From: Anaeroplasmataceae bacterium
GTDB taxonomy: Bacteria > Bacillota_I > Bacilli_A > Acholeplasmatales > Anaeroplasmataceae
Direction of reading: 5' to 3'
Length of the DNA: 64,000 nucleotides
Assembly (NCBI GenBank): GCA_029057785.1
Contig: JAIDZC010000019.1
Coordinates: forward strand, 1 to 64,000
Shown here: positions 18,624-29,529 of the stretch, one piece after another
Numbering within the stretch: position 1 is the first letter of the stretch
Layout of the letters: every line of letters begins with the position of its first letter
Translations under genes and position numbers: made by a program
The notes under the pieces: model-generated
Database searches by the model: none
What the model was told of the DNA's origin: nothing
The model's input: only the letters and a program-made list of their open reading frames with translations

Positions 18624-21209
18624 ATGCAAAAACAAATAGATGAATTAGTAAAAGAATACGGAACTAGTATTTCTAATGGATTAAATACAATAAGTGTTAC
18701 GAAGAATCGTAAGGCGTATGGTGAAAACAAGATTAAAGAGAAAAAGAAAGCAAATATCTTTGTAAAGTTCTTGAAAAGCTTTAAGGATAGCTTGATTTTA
18801 ATTCTCATGGCATCCGCTATTATCTCTGTGATTTTAGATCCAACTGAATATGTAGATAGTATCATCATTTTGGTGGTGGTGTTTTTTAATTCTGTTTTAG
18901 GTGTTGTTCAAGAAACAAAAGCGGAGCGTAGCTTAGAAGCATTAAAAAAGATGTCATCTCCCACTAGTAAAGTTATTCGCAATGGACATACTCTTGAAAT
19001 TCCTTCAGAAGAACTCGTTGTAGGAGATATTATGCTTATAGAAGCTGGTGACCATATTGCAGCAGATGCAAGAATTATAGAAAGCTTTAGTTTGGCTGTA
19101 GATGAGTCTGCCTTGACAGGAGAGTCTTTACCAGTTCATAAGGATGCAAATTCAATTTCAAAAAGTAATGCTTCTTTAGGAGATCAAAAAAATATGGTCT
19201 TTTCCTCTACCTATATTACAAGTGGCAAGGCTAAGGTTTTAGTTACACAGGTTGGAATGCATTCAGAAATGGGAAAGATTGCAGGAATGCTAAATGAACA
19301 GGTAGATGCAACTACACCGCTTCAGCATAAGCTTTCGTCTGTTGGTAAGGTCATAGGAATTATGGCTTTAGTTATTTGTGCATTAGTTTTTATTTTAGAG
19401 ATGATTGCTGAATGGAAAAATGGCTCTGTTTTATCTAAGGTATGGGTGGATTGTTTTAAAACAGCAATTGCTTTAGCTGTTGCAGCAATACCAGAGGGTT
19501 TAGCTACAGTGGTAACTATTGTTCTTGCTATTGGTGTTGGCAAGATGAGTAAAAGAAATGCAATTGTAAAAAGGTTACCTGCTGTAGAAACATTAGGCTC
19601 TTGTAGTGTCATTTGCTCTGATAAAACGGGAACACTTACTCAAAATAAAATGATTGTTCAAAAGTTGTATTGTGATGAAATAAAGAATTTGAAGTATTTA
19701 AACAAAAAAGATAAAGAGCTTTTAGAATATTTTGCAATTTGCTGTGATGCAGCATTAGAGGAAACTGGTGCTATTGGTGACCCTACAGAGGTGGCATTAT
19801 TAGAAGCCAATCAAACTTATGGAAATGCATTAGGCAAATTAAACAAGGTTATCGATTTACCATTTGATAGCGAACGTAAGATGATGACGACGGTTATTGA
19901 AAAAAATGGAAGCTATCTTGCAATAACGAAAGGTGCATTTGATATCATTATAGAACGTTCTATAAACTCTATAGAAGAAAAGAACAAGGCCAAGAGAGCC
20001 AATGAGCATTTGGCAAAGGATGCTCTCCGCGTACTAGCATTAGGTATTCAAAGCTTTCGACAGAAGCCCTCTTTAGCTATGTTAGAAAAGAAAATGGAGT
20101 TTATGGGTTTAGTTGGTATGATGGATCCTGCAAGACCAGAAGTAAGGGAAGCTATTGAAACTGCTAAAACTGCAGGTATTCGAACTATCATGGTTACAGG
20201 AGACCATATTACCACAGCCACTGCCGTAGCCAAAGAATTGGGAATATTAGATAATAAGCACAAAGCCATTACAGCTATAGAATTAGATAAAATGAGCGAT
20301 GAAAAATTAAATGACACTATAGAAGAATATAGTGTATTTGCACGAGTTGCACCTAAGGATAAGGTTCGTATTGTAGAAGCTTGGCAAAAAAAAGACGCCA
20401 TCGTTGCGATGACAGGGGATGGCGTAAATGATGCGCCAGCTTTAAAGAAGGCTGATATTGGTTGTGCTATGGGAATTACCGGCACAGATGTTTCTAAAGA
20501 AGCTGCAGATATGATTTTAGTAGATGATAATTTTAGTACTATCGTTTCTGCTGTAAAACAAGGAAGAGGTATTTATGACAATATTAAGAAGTGTGTAAAG
20601 TATTTGTTATCTTCTAATATTGGTGAAGTATTTGTCATATTCATGGCCTCTTTAATTTCTGCACTTTCTAATATTTCTATGGGAGTTCCCCTTTTACCTA
20701 TCCATCTTTTATGGATTAATTTAATCACAGATTCCTTACCAGCTTTTGGTATTGGCATGGAAGAGGTAGAAGATTCAATTATGGAAGAACAGCCTAGAGC
20801 GAAAAAAGAGGGCTTCTTTGCTCATCATATGTCCATACAAATCTTTATAGAAGGATTTATCATTGGTAGTTCTGCAATTGTTGCCTATTTAATCGGTCAT
20901 TTCCTTGAACATTCACATATGCTTGGTCAAACTATGGCATTCTTCACTTTATCTACCTCTCAATTACTCCATGCCTATAATGTGAAATCTAAGCATTCTA
21001 TCTTTTCTCTTCAAAGCTATAAAAATCATTTTTTAAATTTTGCAATTTTAGTTGGTTTAGCTTTACAATTTGTTGTAGTATATTGTCCAGGAATAAATAC
21101 ACTCTTCAAATTTACTCCATTAAGCCCAACAAATCTTGTTATTTGTATTGGATTAGCATTACTTATCTGTGTTTATTCTGAATTATTTAAAAATGATGAA
21201 AAACGTTAA
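18624..21209 (+). CDS. P-type (P2A-like) Ca2+-transporting ATPase
   Basis: DKTGTLTQN, VDESALTGESLPVHK, MTGDGVNDAPALKKADIG; start chosen at MQKQIDEL after a GGAGG SD. Confidence 0.95.
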   Translation: MQKQIDELVKEYGTSISNGLNTISVTKNRKAYGENKIKEKKKANIFVKFLKSFKDSLILILMASAIISVILDPTEYVDSIIILVVVFFNSVLGVVQETKAERSLEALKKMSSPTSKVIRNGHTLEIPSEELVVGDIMLIEAGDHIAADARIIESFSLAVDESALTGESLPVHKDANSISKSNASLGDQKNMVFSSTYITSGKAKVLVTQVGMHSEMGKIAGMLNEQVDATTPLQHKLSSVGKVIGIMALVICALVFILEMIAEWKNGSVLSKVWVDCFKTAIALAVAAIPEGLATVVTIVLAIGVGKMSKRNAIVKRLPAVETLGSCSVICSDKTGTLTQNKMIVQKLYCDEIKNLKYLNKKDKELLEYFAICCDAALEETGAIGDPTEVALLEANQTYGNALGKLNKVIDLPFDSERKMMTTVIEKNGSYLAITKGAFDIIIERSINSIEEKNKAKRANEHLAKDALRVLALGIQSFRQKPSLAMLEKKMEFMGLVGMMDPARPEVREAIETAKTAGIRTIMVTGDHITTATAVAKELGILDNKHKAITAIELDKMSDEKLNDTIEEYSVFARVAPKDKVRIVEAWQKKDAIVAMTGDGVNDAPALKKADIGCAMGITGTDVSKEAADMILVDDNFSTIVSAVKQGRGIYDNIKKCVKYLLSSNIGEVFVIFMASLISALSNISMGVPLLPIHLLWINLITDSLPAFGIGMEEVEDSIMEEQPRAKKEGFFAHHMSIQIFIEGFIIGSSAIVAYLIGHFLEHSHMLGQTMAFFTLSTSQLLHAYNVKSKHSIFSLQSYKNHFLNFAILVGLALQFVVVYCPGINTLFKFTPLSPTNLVICIGLALLICVYSELFKNDEKR

Positions 21210-21287
21210 AATAATGTCAAAAATTGGTGGTTTATTTTCATTTCACTTTGTGTTATAATTAGCGTTGGCAAAATTGTAGGAAGTGAT

Positions 21288-23288
21288 ATGATGAAAAAAC
21301 GTCCATTTTTTTGGATTACAATAGTATTTTTCGTTTTAAATATTTTTAATACATATTTTTTAACTTTGTCTAGTTTTAACCAGTATATTATACCTTTTAA
21401 TCATACATTTTTATCTGAGGTATGTTCTATCATTGGTAACTTTGCAGTATTGGGAATATTTTATTTAATCGGCATTCTCATATTAAAAAAGCCAAAAAGA
21501 ATTACAATTTATTTAATGGTTTTAACCTTTATTTTAAATGTAGCGATTATTGGATTGCAATACTATATGAAAAGCTATAAGCTTGCATTCTCAATATTTA
21601 ATTTCTCTTTGATGAAAAGTCCTACTGGCGGGTTTGGTGGTAAAGTATTTTTAGATTGGCTCTATGAGCTTTTCTTATACTATCGTATATTAACCTTAAT
21701 TCCGTTTATTGTTATATTAGTTCTTTTCATTGTATTTAGGAAACACTTCGAAGATATTAAAATTCAAATATCTTTTCGAAAAATATTTTGTAGCTTTGCT
21801 GTATTAATTGGCTGTTGTTTTGGAACCTATGGATATTATCAGTATTCCCTAGAAAAGAACTGGGGGTTTTCAACAGAATATGCCCAATATGGGTGCCAGT
21901 ATGCAGGAGCATATAATTACTATATATCTGAATTGTTATTTCGTGTAGATAATCGAACAATTGATAAGGATGCGAATGTGACAGAAGAATTTAAAGAATT
22001 ATCAGAATTTAATAAAAATAAGGAAAGCTATGTGAATGCTATAGACCATAAAATCTATTCTAATAGGGATAATCAAACTGGGATTTTAAAGGGAAAGAAT
22101 CTATTTGTCATTCAAATGGAATCTACAATGGCATTCTGTTATGAAAATACATTTAATGGCATAGAGATTACACCATACTTTAATAGTTTATTTAAAGATC
22201 AAAATTGTTTTTATTTCAATAATGTTTATACAACAGTTGGTATTGGAAATACTTCTGATGCAGAGTTTGCATTCTTCACAGGAATGTATCCGACAGGAGA
22301 TATGACCGTTGCTTGGGAATTTGATGCCTATGATTTTCAAATGCCTGTGTTAGGAGAACATTTAAAAGATTATTTATCTTACTCTTACAATCCAACAAAT
22401 GAGAGTTTTTATAATCATAACAACCTACATGAGCAATTATATAAAGTGACAGACTTTAGAGGATTAGAAACCTATGAGTCTTTATATCCTAAAAAGGATA
22501 ATAAAGAGAAGTACTTAAACTATTGGATTAGTGATGCCTCTATTTTGAAATGGGCCGCTGAAACGCAAATAGCAGCAAATCAAAACGGAAAGAATGCATT
22601 CTCTTTTGTTGAGACGATTACGCCACATAATCCATTTTATGATATGTCTGAGGATTTACCTAATTTTACAAAGTATGAGTATGGAATTAGTTCTACCTAC
22701 TATCAGTTAACAAATTACATTAATCAAGTAAAATATAATGATAAACTTATTTATGATTTTATAATGGATGCAACAAATCCAGACAGTCCAAATTATTTAA
22801 AGGACACAGTTTTTGTGTTATACGGAGATCATGGGAATGCATTATATAAAGGAGCTTATGAATCCTTATATGACCGCGAATTGACTGCTCTTGAATATCG
22901 TAAGCTTTTACTAAACATTCCAGTTATTATTTATGATCCAACAGGTACAATCTATGAATCTATAAATCCAGAAGAAATAAAGAGTATATTGTCTCAAACA
23001 AAATCTAATACCGATATGTATAGAACAATTATCAATCTATTTGGTGTAGAGACTTATAGTGCTTATTTTGGCGTGAATATGTTTAGTGGAGAACCATCTT
23101 TCTCTTACGATCCTAAAAATCTTGATATTCTTACAGATGATTTTATGTATTGCAAGAAGAACGAAGAATATATGTTATTTGGCGATAAAGAATTGAATAT
23201 AGAATTAATTAACTATATCTTAGATTTCCGTAACAAACAGGATTCTTATCTCAATACTTTGGTTTATACTTCTAAGAAAAAGAAATAA
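21288..23288 (+). CDS. LTA synthase family sulfatase / phosphoglycerol transferase
   Basis: Five N-terminal TM segments, then NLFVIQMESTMAF and VLYGDHGNALYKG. Confidence 0.9.
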   Translation: MMKKRPFFWITIVFFVLNIFNTYFLTLSSFNQYIIPFNHTFLSEVCSIIGNFAVLGIFYLIGILILKKPKRITIYLMVLTFILNVAIIGLQYYMKSYKLAFSIFNFSLMKSPTGGFGGKVFLDWLYELFLYYRILTLIPFIVILVLFIVFRKHFEDIKIQISFRKIFCSFAVLIGCCFGTYGYYQYSLEKNWGFSTEYAQYGCQYAGAYNYYISELLFRVDNRTIDKDANVTEEFKELSEFNKNKESYVNAIDHKIYSNRDNQTGILKGKNLFVIQMESTMAFCYENTFNGIEITPYFNSLFKDQNCFYFNNVYTTVGIGNTSDAEFAFFTGMYPTGDMTVAWEFDAYDFQMPVLGEHLKDYLSYSYNPTNESFYNHNNLHEQLYKVTDFRGLETYESLYPKKDNKEKYLNYWISDASILKWAAETQIAANQNGKNAFSFVETITPHNPFYDMSEDLPNFTKYEYGISSTYYQLTNYINQVKYNDKLIYDFIMDATNPDSPNYLKDTVFVLYGDHGNALYKGAYESLYDRELTALEYRKLLLNIPVIIYDPTGTIYESINPEEIKSILSQTKSNTDMYRTIINLFGVETYSAYFGVNMFSGEPSFSYDPKNLDILTDDFMYCKKNEEYMLFGDKELNIELINYILDFRNKQDSYLNTLVYTSKKKK

Positions 23289-23293
23289 TAGAT

Positions 23294-23330
23294 AAAACAG
23301 CATGGACAATTGTGAAATGCTGTTTTTCTT
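23294..23330 (+). terminator. Intrinsic terminator
   Basis: aaaacagcat/atgctgtttt stem plus T run. Confidence 0.75.
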
Positions 23331-23390
23331 TTCTTTTGTCTTCAAATAAGGTATAATATTATATACCAATAGTTTTGAGGTGATACAGGT

Positions 23391-24626
23391 ATGTTTGAAA
23401 AATTAACAAGAACTAAGGTTTTTAGAGATCCCATTTACGGTTATATAGAAGTAGAATATAAAATGATTTTAGAATTGATTGATTCTAAGGAGGTTCAGCG
23501 CTTGAGAAGAATCCGTCAGTTGAGCGGTGTTGCGATGGTGTTTCATACAGCTGAACATTCAAGATTCACTCATGCTTTAGGTGCTTATCATATGGCCAAT
23601 TTGGTTTTACATAATGTTGAAGGGATAGAAGCTTTAAGCGAATATGAAAGAGTTGTATTCTTGTGTGCAGCTTTACTGCATGATATTGGACATGGACCAT
23701 ACTCACATGCTTTCGAAAATGTTCTTATGACCTCCCATGAGGAAATGACAGAAAAAATTATCTTATGTAAGGATACAGATGTCTATCGAATTTTAAATCA
23801 AGTGCCAGGATTGCCAGAGGATGTGGCAGGTATCATTGGACATAAAGGAAAATATCCAATCATTGAAACACTTGTCTCTTCTCAGCTTGATGTAGACCGT
23901 ATGGATTATTTGACAAGAGATGCATACTTCACAGGAGCTACTTACGGAACAATTGATATGCATAGGCTTCTTAGATCTATGAAAATTGTAGATAAAAAGG
24001 TATTATGTAGAGCCTCAGGAGTACACACCTTAGAATCTTATTTAATGAGTAGATACCATATGTATTTCCAAGTATATTATCACCCAGTTGCTAGATCATA
24101 TGAGCTTTTGTTAGAAAGTATTTTTGAACGCATCAAAGATTTAGCGAATAAGCAGATAACCATTGATGCAACAATTACCTCCTTCTTAAATGTCATTGAG
24201 AATAATGACGATGTTATCTCCTATATTGAGCTAGATGATGCATATGTAAATGGATTTATAAAACAGTTGACGAAGTCTTCAGACCCAGTACTAAATCGTT
24301 TAGCAAATGCGTTTAATCATCGTAAACTATTTAAACATATCGATTTAGCAAATCATCCGGATTCTAAGATGATAGAAGAAATCAAGAATAAAGCTACAGA
24401 TCATCCAAATGGAAAATATTTTTATTTTGAAAATTCTGTTTCAGCAGTGGCCTATCTGCAAACGAAAAAGAATCAAAAAACAGATGATTTGCTTGCGATA
24501 AAGATTATTCTTCCAAATGGAGAAATCAAGAATTTAGATGAGTACTCTCCGATTGTTCATAGTTTGGTTTCTTCAAGCTATAAACGAGTAGAACGTATTT
24601 ATTATTTTGAGGATCTTTATGCCTAG
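23391..24626 (+). CDS. HD superfamily phosphohydrolase (YwfO-like)
   Basis: KVFRDPIYGYIEV, RFTHALGAYHMA, LLHDIGHGPYSHAFE, SQLDVDRMDYLTRD. Confidence 0.93.
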   Translation: MFEKLTRTKVFRDPIYGYIEVEYKMILELIDSKEVQRLRRIRQLSGVAMVFHTAEHSRFTHALGAYHMANLVLHNVEGIEALSEYERVVFLCAALLHDIGHGPYSHAFENVLMTSHEEMTEKIILCKDTDVYRILNQVPGLPEDVAGIIGHKGKYPIIETLVSSQLDVDRMDYLTRDAYFTGATYGTIDMHRLLRSMKIVDKKVLCRASGVHTLESYLMSRYHMYFQVYYHPVARSYELLLESIFERIKDLANKQITIDATITSFLNVIENNDDVISYIELDDAYVNGFIKQLTKSSDPVLNRLANAFNHRKLFKHIDLANHPDSKMIEEIKNKATDHPNGKYFYFENSVSAVAYLQTKKNQKTDDLLAIKIILPNGEIKNLDEYSPIVHSLVSSSYKRVERIYYFEDLYA

Positions 24627-25158
24627 TGTTATTGTGGTTGAAGGGCTACATGATAAGAATCGTATTGAAAGTGTTTATCCTAATGCCAATGTTGTAATTA
24701 CGAATGGTAGTGAGATTAGTGATAGTACAATAGAGATGATAAAGGAATTAAGTAAAACAAATCAGATTATTATTTTTACAGATCCTGATTCTCCAGGAGA
24801 AAAGATAAGAAATCAAATAGCTTCAGCGATTCCTTCAGCCTTTCATGCTTTTTTGAGAAAGAAGGATTCTATCAGTAAGAATAGAAAAAAGGTTGGTATA
24901 GAGCATGCTTCTAAAGAATGTATTATAGAATCCTTGTCTAAAGTTTATTCTAACCAGCAGGAAGAAGATACGATTACTTTACAGGATATTTATGAATTAC
25001 ATCTTATGGGAATGCCTAATAGTGGCGCCTTAAGAGAAAAGATTTCGGACGAGTTAAATATTGGCAGACCGAATGCAAAGACATTTTTAAGAAGAGTCAA
25101 TATGCTACAAGTGAAAAAAGAGGTATTAAAAGAATTATGCCGAAAATTGGAAATATAG
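24619..25158 (+). CDS. rnmV: Ribonuclease M5
   Basis: TOPRIM motifs VVEGLHDKNRI and IIFTDPDSPGEKIR; upstream of rsmA; start at MPSVIVVEG. Confidence 0.92.
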   Translation: MPSVIVVEGLHDKNRIESVYPNANVVITNGSEISDSTIEMIKELSKTNQIIIFTDPDSPGEKIRNQIASAIPSAFHAFLRKKDSISKNRKKVGIEHASKECIIESLSKVYSNQQEEDTITLQDIYELHLMGMPNSGALREKISDELNIGRPNAKTFLRRVNMLQVKKEVLKELCRKLEI

Positions 25159-25997
25159 GTTTTGTTCAAAAAAGCATAAAAGACAATCAATTTAAAATTA
25201 AAAAGAAATTTGGACAAAACTTTTTAACAGATTCAACGTATTTAAAAAAAATTGTAGATAGTGCAGAGCTAGATAAAAATACTGCAGTTATAGAAATAGG
25301 ACCTGGCTTAGGCGCCTTAACAGAACTTTTATGTGAACAAGCAGGTTTTGTTTTAGCGTATGAAATTGATGAGGAGTTAATTCCCATTTTAAATCAAAAC
25401 CTAAAAGACTATACAAACTATAAAATTATATTTGAAGATATATTAAAGGCAAATATTTTAAATGACATTGAGCTTTACTTAAAAGAATATTCAAATATTT
25501 ATGTTGTCGCAAATCTTCCCTATTATATTACCACACCAATTCTTTTGGGATTATTGTCTAAAAATTTACCTGTGAAACGATATGTTATGATGATGCAGCT
25601 TGAGGTTGCAAATAGAATTTGTGGAAAACCAGATACAAAGGATTATAATGCTTTAAGTATTTGGGTAGAATATAAAGCGAAACCAACAAAAGTCTGCAAG
25701 GTTCCAAGGACAGTATTTATTCCTGCCCCAAATGTAGATAGTGCGGTTGTTCGATTAGATGTATATGATGAATTACCTATTCAAGCAATAGATGAAGAGG
25801 TATTTTCTAAATTAATTAGACAATGTTTTGTTCAACGAAGAAAAACACTATATAATAATTTGTCCTTGGCTTATGATAAGGATTGTATTCACAAGATGCT
25901 AGACTGTTTAAGCATTTCGCCTAGTGTAAGAGCTGAGGGACTCCCTTTAGAGGATTTTGTTCGAATGAGTGATTATTTAACACAAAATCAAAAATGA
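25137..25997 (+). CDS. rsmA: 16S rRNA dimethyladenosine transferase
   Basis: KKKFGQNFLTD, VIEIGPGLGALTE, VANLPYYITTPIL. Confidence 0.97.
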   Translation: MPKIGNIGFVQKSIKDNQFKIKKKFGQNFLTDSTYLKKIVDSAELDKNTAVIEIGPGLGALTELLCEQAGFVLAYEIDEELIPILNQNLKDYTNYKIIFEDILKANILNDIELYLKEYSNIYVVANLPYYITTPILLGLLSKNLPVKRYVMMMQLEVANRICGKPDTKDYNALSIWVEYKAKPTKVCKVPRTVFIPAPNVDSAVVRLDVYDELPIQAIDEEVFSKLIRQCFVQRRKTLYNNLSLAYDKDCIHKMLDCLSISPSVRAEGLPLEDFVRMSDYLTQNQK

Positions 25998-26025
25998 AAT
26001 CATAACCTAAAAATAGGTGATGATA

Positions 26026-26793
26026 ATGCAAAAGGGAGATATAGTTACTAGAATATCTCATAATAATGATATTATATTTGTAATTACTGAAATTGACGGG
26101 AATAATGCTTATTTAAGTGGATTATATATAAGGCTGGTTGCAGATAGTGATTTATCAGATTTGGTTTTAGTAGAAGAAGGGTATTTGAGTAGATATAACG
26201 AAAGCAAGTTACAATACGAGAAGAACCTAATTGCCTCTTATAAAAAGAAGATTGGACATATTACAGGTAAGATTTTACATCTAGATAGTGATCCATTTTA
26301 TTTGACAAAATGTATGAGTCTATATAAGGCATTGGGAATATATGCTTATGGTGTTGAACTAGGTGAGCAGCAAATGGCAGACCAGATATTAGGATATATT
26401 CAAAAGATAAGACCCAACATTATTGTTTTAACAGGCCATGATTCCTATAATAATAGAGGACTTGATGACTTGCGAAATTATAAAAACACAATCAATTTTA
26501 TAAGGACTATTGTACGAATTAGAAGTCAATATGATTTAGATGATATTTGTATTTTTGCGGGAGCGTGTGGAAGTAATGCTGAGAGTTTAATTGCAGCAGG
26601 AGCTAATTTTGCATCCTCCTTTGACAGAAAAAATATTGAAGCCTTTGATCCTGCAATTGTTGCGATAATGGTTGCAATAACACCATTTAATCAAATTGTA
26701 GACATAGAAAATCTATATAATTTCTCTAAAATGCAAAAGGGAAGTATTGGTGGTATAGAATCTTATGGAAAAATGAGATTGTTAGTTCATTAG
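26026..26793 (+). CDS. yabG: Sporulation-specific peptidase YabG
   Basis: MQKGDIVTR N-terminus, RPNIIVLTGHDSYN, FAGACGSNAESLIAAGANFASS; rsmA-yabG-ispE synteny. Confidence 0.92.
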   Translation: MQKGDIVTRISHNNDIIFVITEIDGNNAYLSGLYIRLVADSDLSDLVLVEEGYLSRYNESKLQYEKNLIASYKKKIGHITGKILHLDSDPFYLTKCMSLYKALGIYAYGVELGEQQMADQILGYIQKIRPNIIVLTGHDSYNNRGLDDLRNYKNTINFIRTIVRIRSQYDLDDICIFAGACGSNAESLIAAGANFASSFDRKNIEAFDPAIVAIMVAITPFNQIVDIENLYNFSKMQKGSIGGIESYGKMRLLVH

Positions 26794-26810
26794 AAAGGAC
26801 GTGAGTGCAA

Positions 26811-27632
26811 ATGATTTATGAAAAGGCATTTGCAAAAATTAATCTAGCATTAGAGGTTGGAAAAGAAATTGATGGGTACCATAAGGTACAAAACTTGATG
26901 GTGCCTATTGATTTGTATGATGATATTTTTCTTGAGAAAGCTTCAGAAGACTCTATTGATTGTGAAATGGAAATTTTGGATAACATCTGTTTAAAGGCTA
27001 TAACGCTTTTTAAGGAAAAATTTAATATTACAGAATCGGTTCATCTTACGCTTCAAAAAAATATTCCTATTATGGCTGGACTAGCTGGGGGAAGTAGTGA
27101 TGCTGCAGCAACGCTTCGTGGCTTAAATCGATTATTTGAAGTAAATGCAAGCTATAAGGATTTATATGAAATTGCTTGTCAATTGGGTTCTGATGTTCCT
27201 TTCTTTTTAAATGGACAGATAGCATTATGTACAGGACGTGGAGAGATTATAAATCCTGTAGATATAGATTTTAAAGGGATATCTTTTTTGATTATAAAAC
27301 CTAGCTTTGGATTATCAACAAAAGAAGTATATCAACACTATGTGTATGATGGTGTATCAAGAAATAAAGAACTTCAGAACTTGATAGCTGCTATAAAAAA
27401 TAAAGATTTTGATGAAATTGACCAGTGGATTTTTAATGACTTGCAAACCACAGCTTTAAATTTAAGTCCAGAGCTTGCGGAACTTTATCAAAAGATTGAT
27501 AATTTAAGTTATATTCCTCACATCAGTGGTAGCGGACCAACTCTGTTTATATTAAATGCCAAGTATGTAGATTTAGAAAATATAAAAGCTCTAGATGATA
27601 GTCTAACTCTACATCTTTGTCATACCATTTAA
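26811..27632 (+). CDS. ispE: 4-diphosphocytidyl-2-C-methyl-D-erythritol kinase
   Basis: AFAKINLALEVG, PIMAGLAGGSSDAAATLRGLN, ISGSGPTLF. Confidence 0.95.
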   Translation: MIYEKAFAKINLALEVGKEIDGYHKVQNLMVPIDLYDDIFLEKASEDSIDCEMEILDNICLKAITLFKEKFNITESVHLTLQKNIPIMAGLAGGSSDAAATLRGLNRLFEVNASYKDLYEIACQLGSDVPFFLNGQIALCTGRGEIINPVDIDFKGISFLIIKPSFGLSTKEVYQHYVYDGVSRNKELQNLIAAIKNKDFDEIDQWIFNDLQTTALNLSPELAELYQKIDNLSYIPHISGSGPTLFILNAKYVDLENIKALDDSLTLHLCHTI

Positions 27633-27696
27633 TTTAAATGCTTTCACAAAGAATTTAAAAGAATAAATAAAGAAGATCTAAAAGAGGAGAAGGATT

Positions 27697-28128
27697 ATGG
27701 ATTATTTTGAAGAACAAGAAGCAAAAGAAAAGGAAAGATTAGAAGAACAAAAATATCAAGAGCTTTATCAGAAACAAACAAAAATAAGTCGCGTTGCTTT
27801 ATTGGCTGTGTTTTTGCCGATGGGTCTTATCTTTGTTGTTTCCGGAATTGGTTTTCTATTAGGAAGCTCAGAAGAAGATTTAGAAACAGCTTTTGTATTT
27901 TTAGGCTGTGGAGTTTTCTTTGTTGTGTTAGGATTGGTACTTTATTTTGCCATTCCCAAAAAGGGGAACTATCAAAGATATAAATCAAATGTCGAAAAAA
28001 GAGGCGGATTAAATTTGTTTGACTTATCTATACGTGTTGGCTTTTTAGATGAAAGAGTTAAAAAACTAGAGTTAGAGAATCAAGAATTAACAAAAAGAAT
28101 TGAAGATATGGAAAGAAATCATAGATAA
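27697..28128 (+). CDS. Hypothetical membrane protein with C-terminal coiled coil
   Basis: 143-aa ORF with SD, two TM helices and a heptad-like C-terminus. Confidence 0.7.
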   Translation: MDYFEEQEAKEKERLEEQKYQELYQKQTKISRVALLAVFLPMGLIFVVSGIGFLLGSSEEDLETAFVFLGCGVFFVVLGLVLYFAIPKKGNYQRYKSNVEKRGGLNLFDLSIRVGFLDERVKKLELENQELTKRIEDMERNHR

Positions 28129-28130
28129 TT

Positions 28131-28161
28131 AAAAAGGTTGCAGATTTTTTGCAACCTTTTT
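28131..28161. terminator. Bidirectional terminator
   Basis: aaaaaggttgc...gcaaccttttt between convergent genes. Confidence 0.75.
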
Positions 28162-29422
28162 AATTCACCATATTCTCTAAATCATATGGTTGAAATAAGT
28201 AATATTTTTTGAGAGGTATTTCTACATCATAATAAGTACCATAGCTTTGATATTCTTTGTAATAAATATAAGCACTTTCTTCTAATATATTACAATATTT
28301 ACCCTCCTTATATGGTATTAATAACTTAGCACGTATGCTGGAAGGTCCAATATGTGCTATTATATCATCAAAAAGTTCTTTTATATTCATTTTTGTTTTA
28401 TTGGAGAATTTTAAAGAAGGATATCCCATAATTTGTAAACTAGTATTTTCATTTTTATCCCATTTATTTAATAAAAACAAAGAAGGAATTTTATCGGCCT
28501 GAAGTGATGCTAATACCTCCATTACAACATTGATTTGTTGATTAATATAAGGACTAGATGAATCAACGACATGGATAATATAATCTGCATGTTTAATTTC
28601 AGCTAAGGTCTGATAGAAGGAGTTTACTAGATGATGGGGTAATTTAGATACAAAACCAATTGTATCTACCAATATAAATTCTTTTTTATCATAGGATATT
28701 TTTCTATTGTATGTAGATAGAGTTGCAAAAAGCTGATCCTTCTCAAATACTTGCTTATCCATTTGTCCGATATATTCTAGCAAGGAATTCATTGTGGAAG
28801 ATTTTCCGGCATTTGTATATCCTACTAAAGCTACAATAGGAATGTCATTTCTTTTACGTTTATCTATTTGAGATTCTCTCATAGCCTTTTCTTTTTCTAA
28901 CTCTTTTCTTAAACGATTAATTTCAGCCATAATATGTCTTCTGTCTAATTCGGCTTGGGTTTCGCCAGAACCACGATTAGATAGAGAGCCACTTGTTCCA
29001 CCAATACGAGATTCCTTTTCTCTTAAAAAAGAGATTCTAGGTAATAAATAGAGGTCTTTTACAAGCTTAATTTCTAAAGAGGCTTCCTTTGTTTGAGCAC
29101 GTTCTTCGAAGATTTTTAAAATCAAATAGCTTCTATCAATGCATTCTACATGCAATACATCGCTAACATTTCTTAATTGAGAAGGAGTAAGCTCATCATT
29201 GAATATGACCATATCTGCATCGTAGGCTTTTATAGCGATGATGATTTCATCTAATTTTCCTTTTCCTACATAGGTCTTACTATTAGGAGTATCGAGCTTT
29301 TGGGAGATTTGAAAAACGGTTTTTATATCTATTGCATCAGCTAAGTTTTTCAGTTCAGCTAAAGAATAGTCGACGTCGTAAATATCGTAAGAGGTTGTAA
29401 CTGCAACTAAAATAGCATTCAT
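28160..29422 (-). CDS. hflX: GTPase HflX
   Basis: GSGETQAELDRRHI, VALVGYTNAGKSSTMN, LVDTIGFVSKLPHHLV; start at MNAILVAV. Confidence 0.93.
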   Translation of the reverse strand: MNAILVAVTTSYDIYDVDYSLAELKNLADAIDIKTVFQISQKLDTPNSKTYVGKGKLDEIIIAIKAYDADMVIFNDELTPSQLRNVSDVLHVECIDRSYLILKIFEERAQTKEASLEIKLVKDLYLLPRISFLREKESRIGGTSGSLSNRGSGETQAELDRRHIMAEINRLRKELEKEKAMRESQIDKRKRNDIPIVALVGYTNAGKSSTMNSLLEYIGQMDKQVFEKDQLFATLSTYNRKISYDKKEFILVDTIGFVSKLPHHLVNSFYQTLAEIKHADYIIHVVDSSSPYINQQINVVMEVLASLQADKIPSLFLLNKWDKNENTSLQIMGYPSLKFSNKTKMNIKELFDDIIAHIGPSSIRAKLLIPYKEGKYCNILEESAYIYYKEYQSYGTYYDVEIPLKKYYLFQPYDLENMVN

Positions 29423-29529
29423 TGTCGAAATTCTCCTTTCACTAATATTATAAACTATTTTTTCCAAGATTAGTAGTGTATGTAAAAGAATTTTAAAGCA
29501 TATAATAAATCAATGAGGAGGGGGTAACC

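Noticed and set aside
18449-18868. 139-aa minus-strand ORF spanning glmS end and ATPase start
   Set aside because: Crosses a terminator and two coding genes; no SD; antisense artefact.
20048-20485. 145-aa antisense ORF inside the Ca2+ ATPase
   Set aside because: Mirror of conserved P-ATPase codons; Ser/Ala/Thr-rich antisense translation is typical of spurious ORFs.
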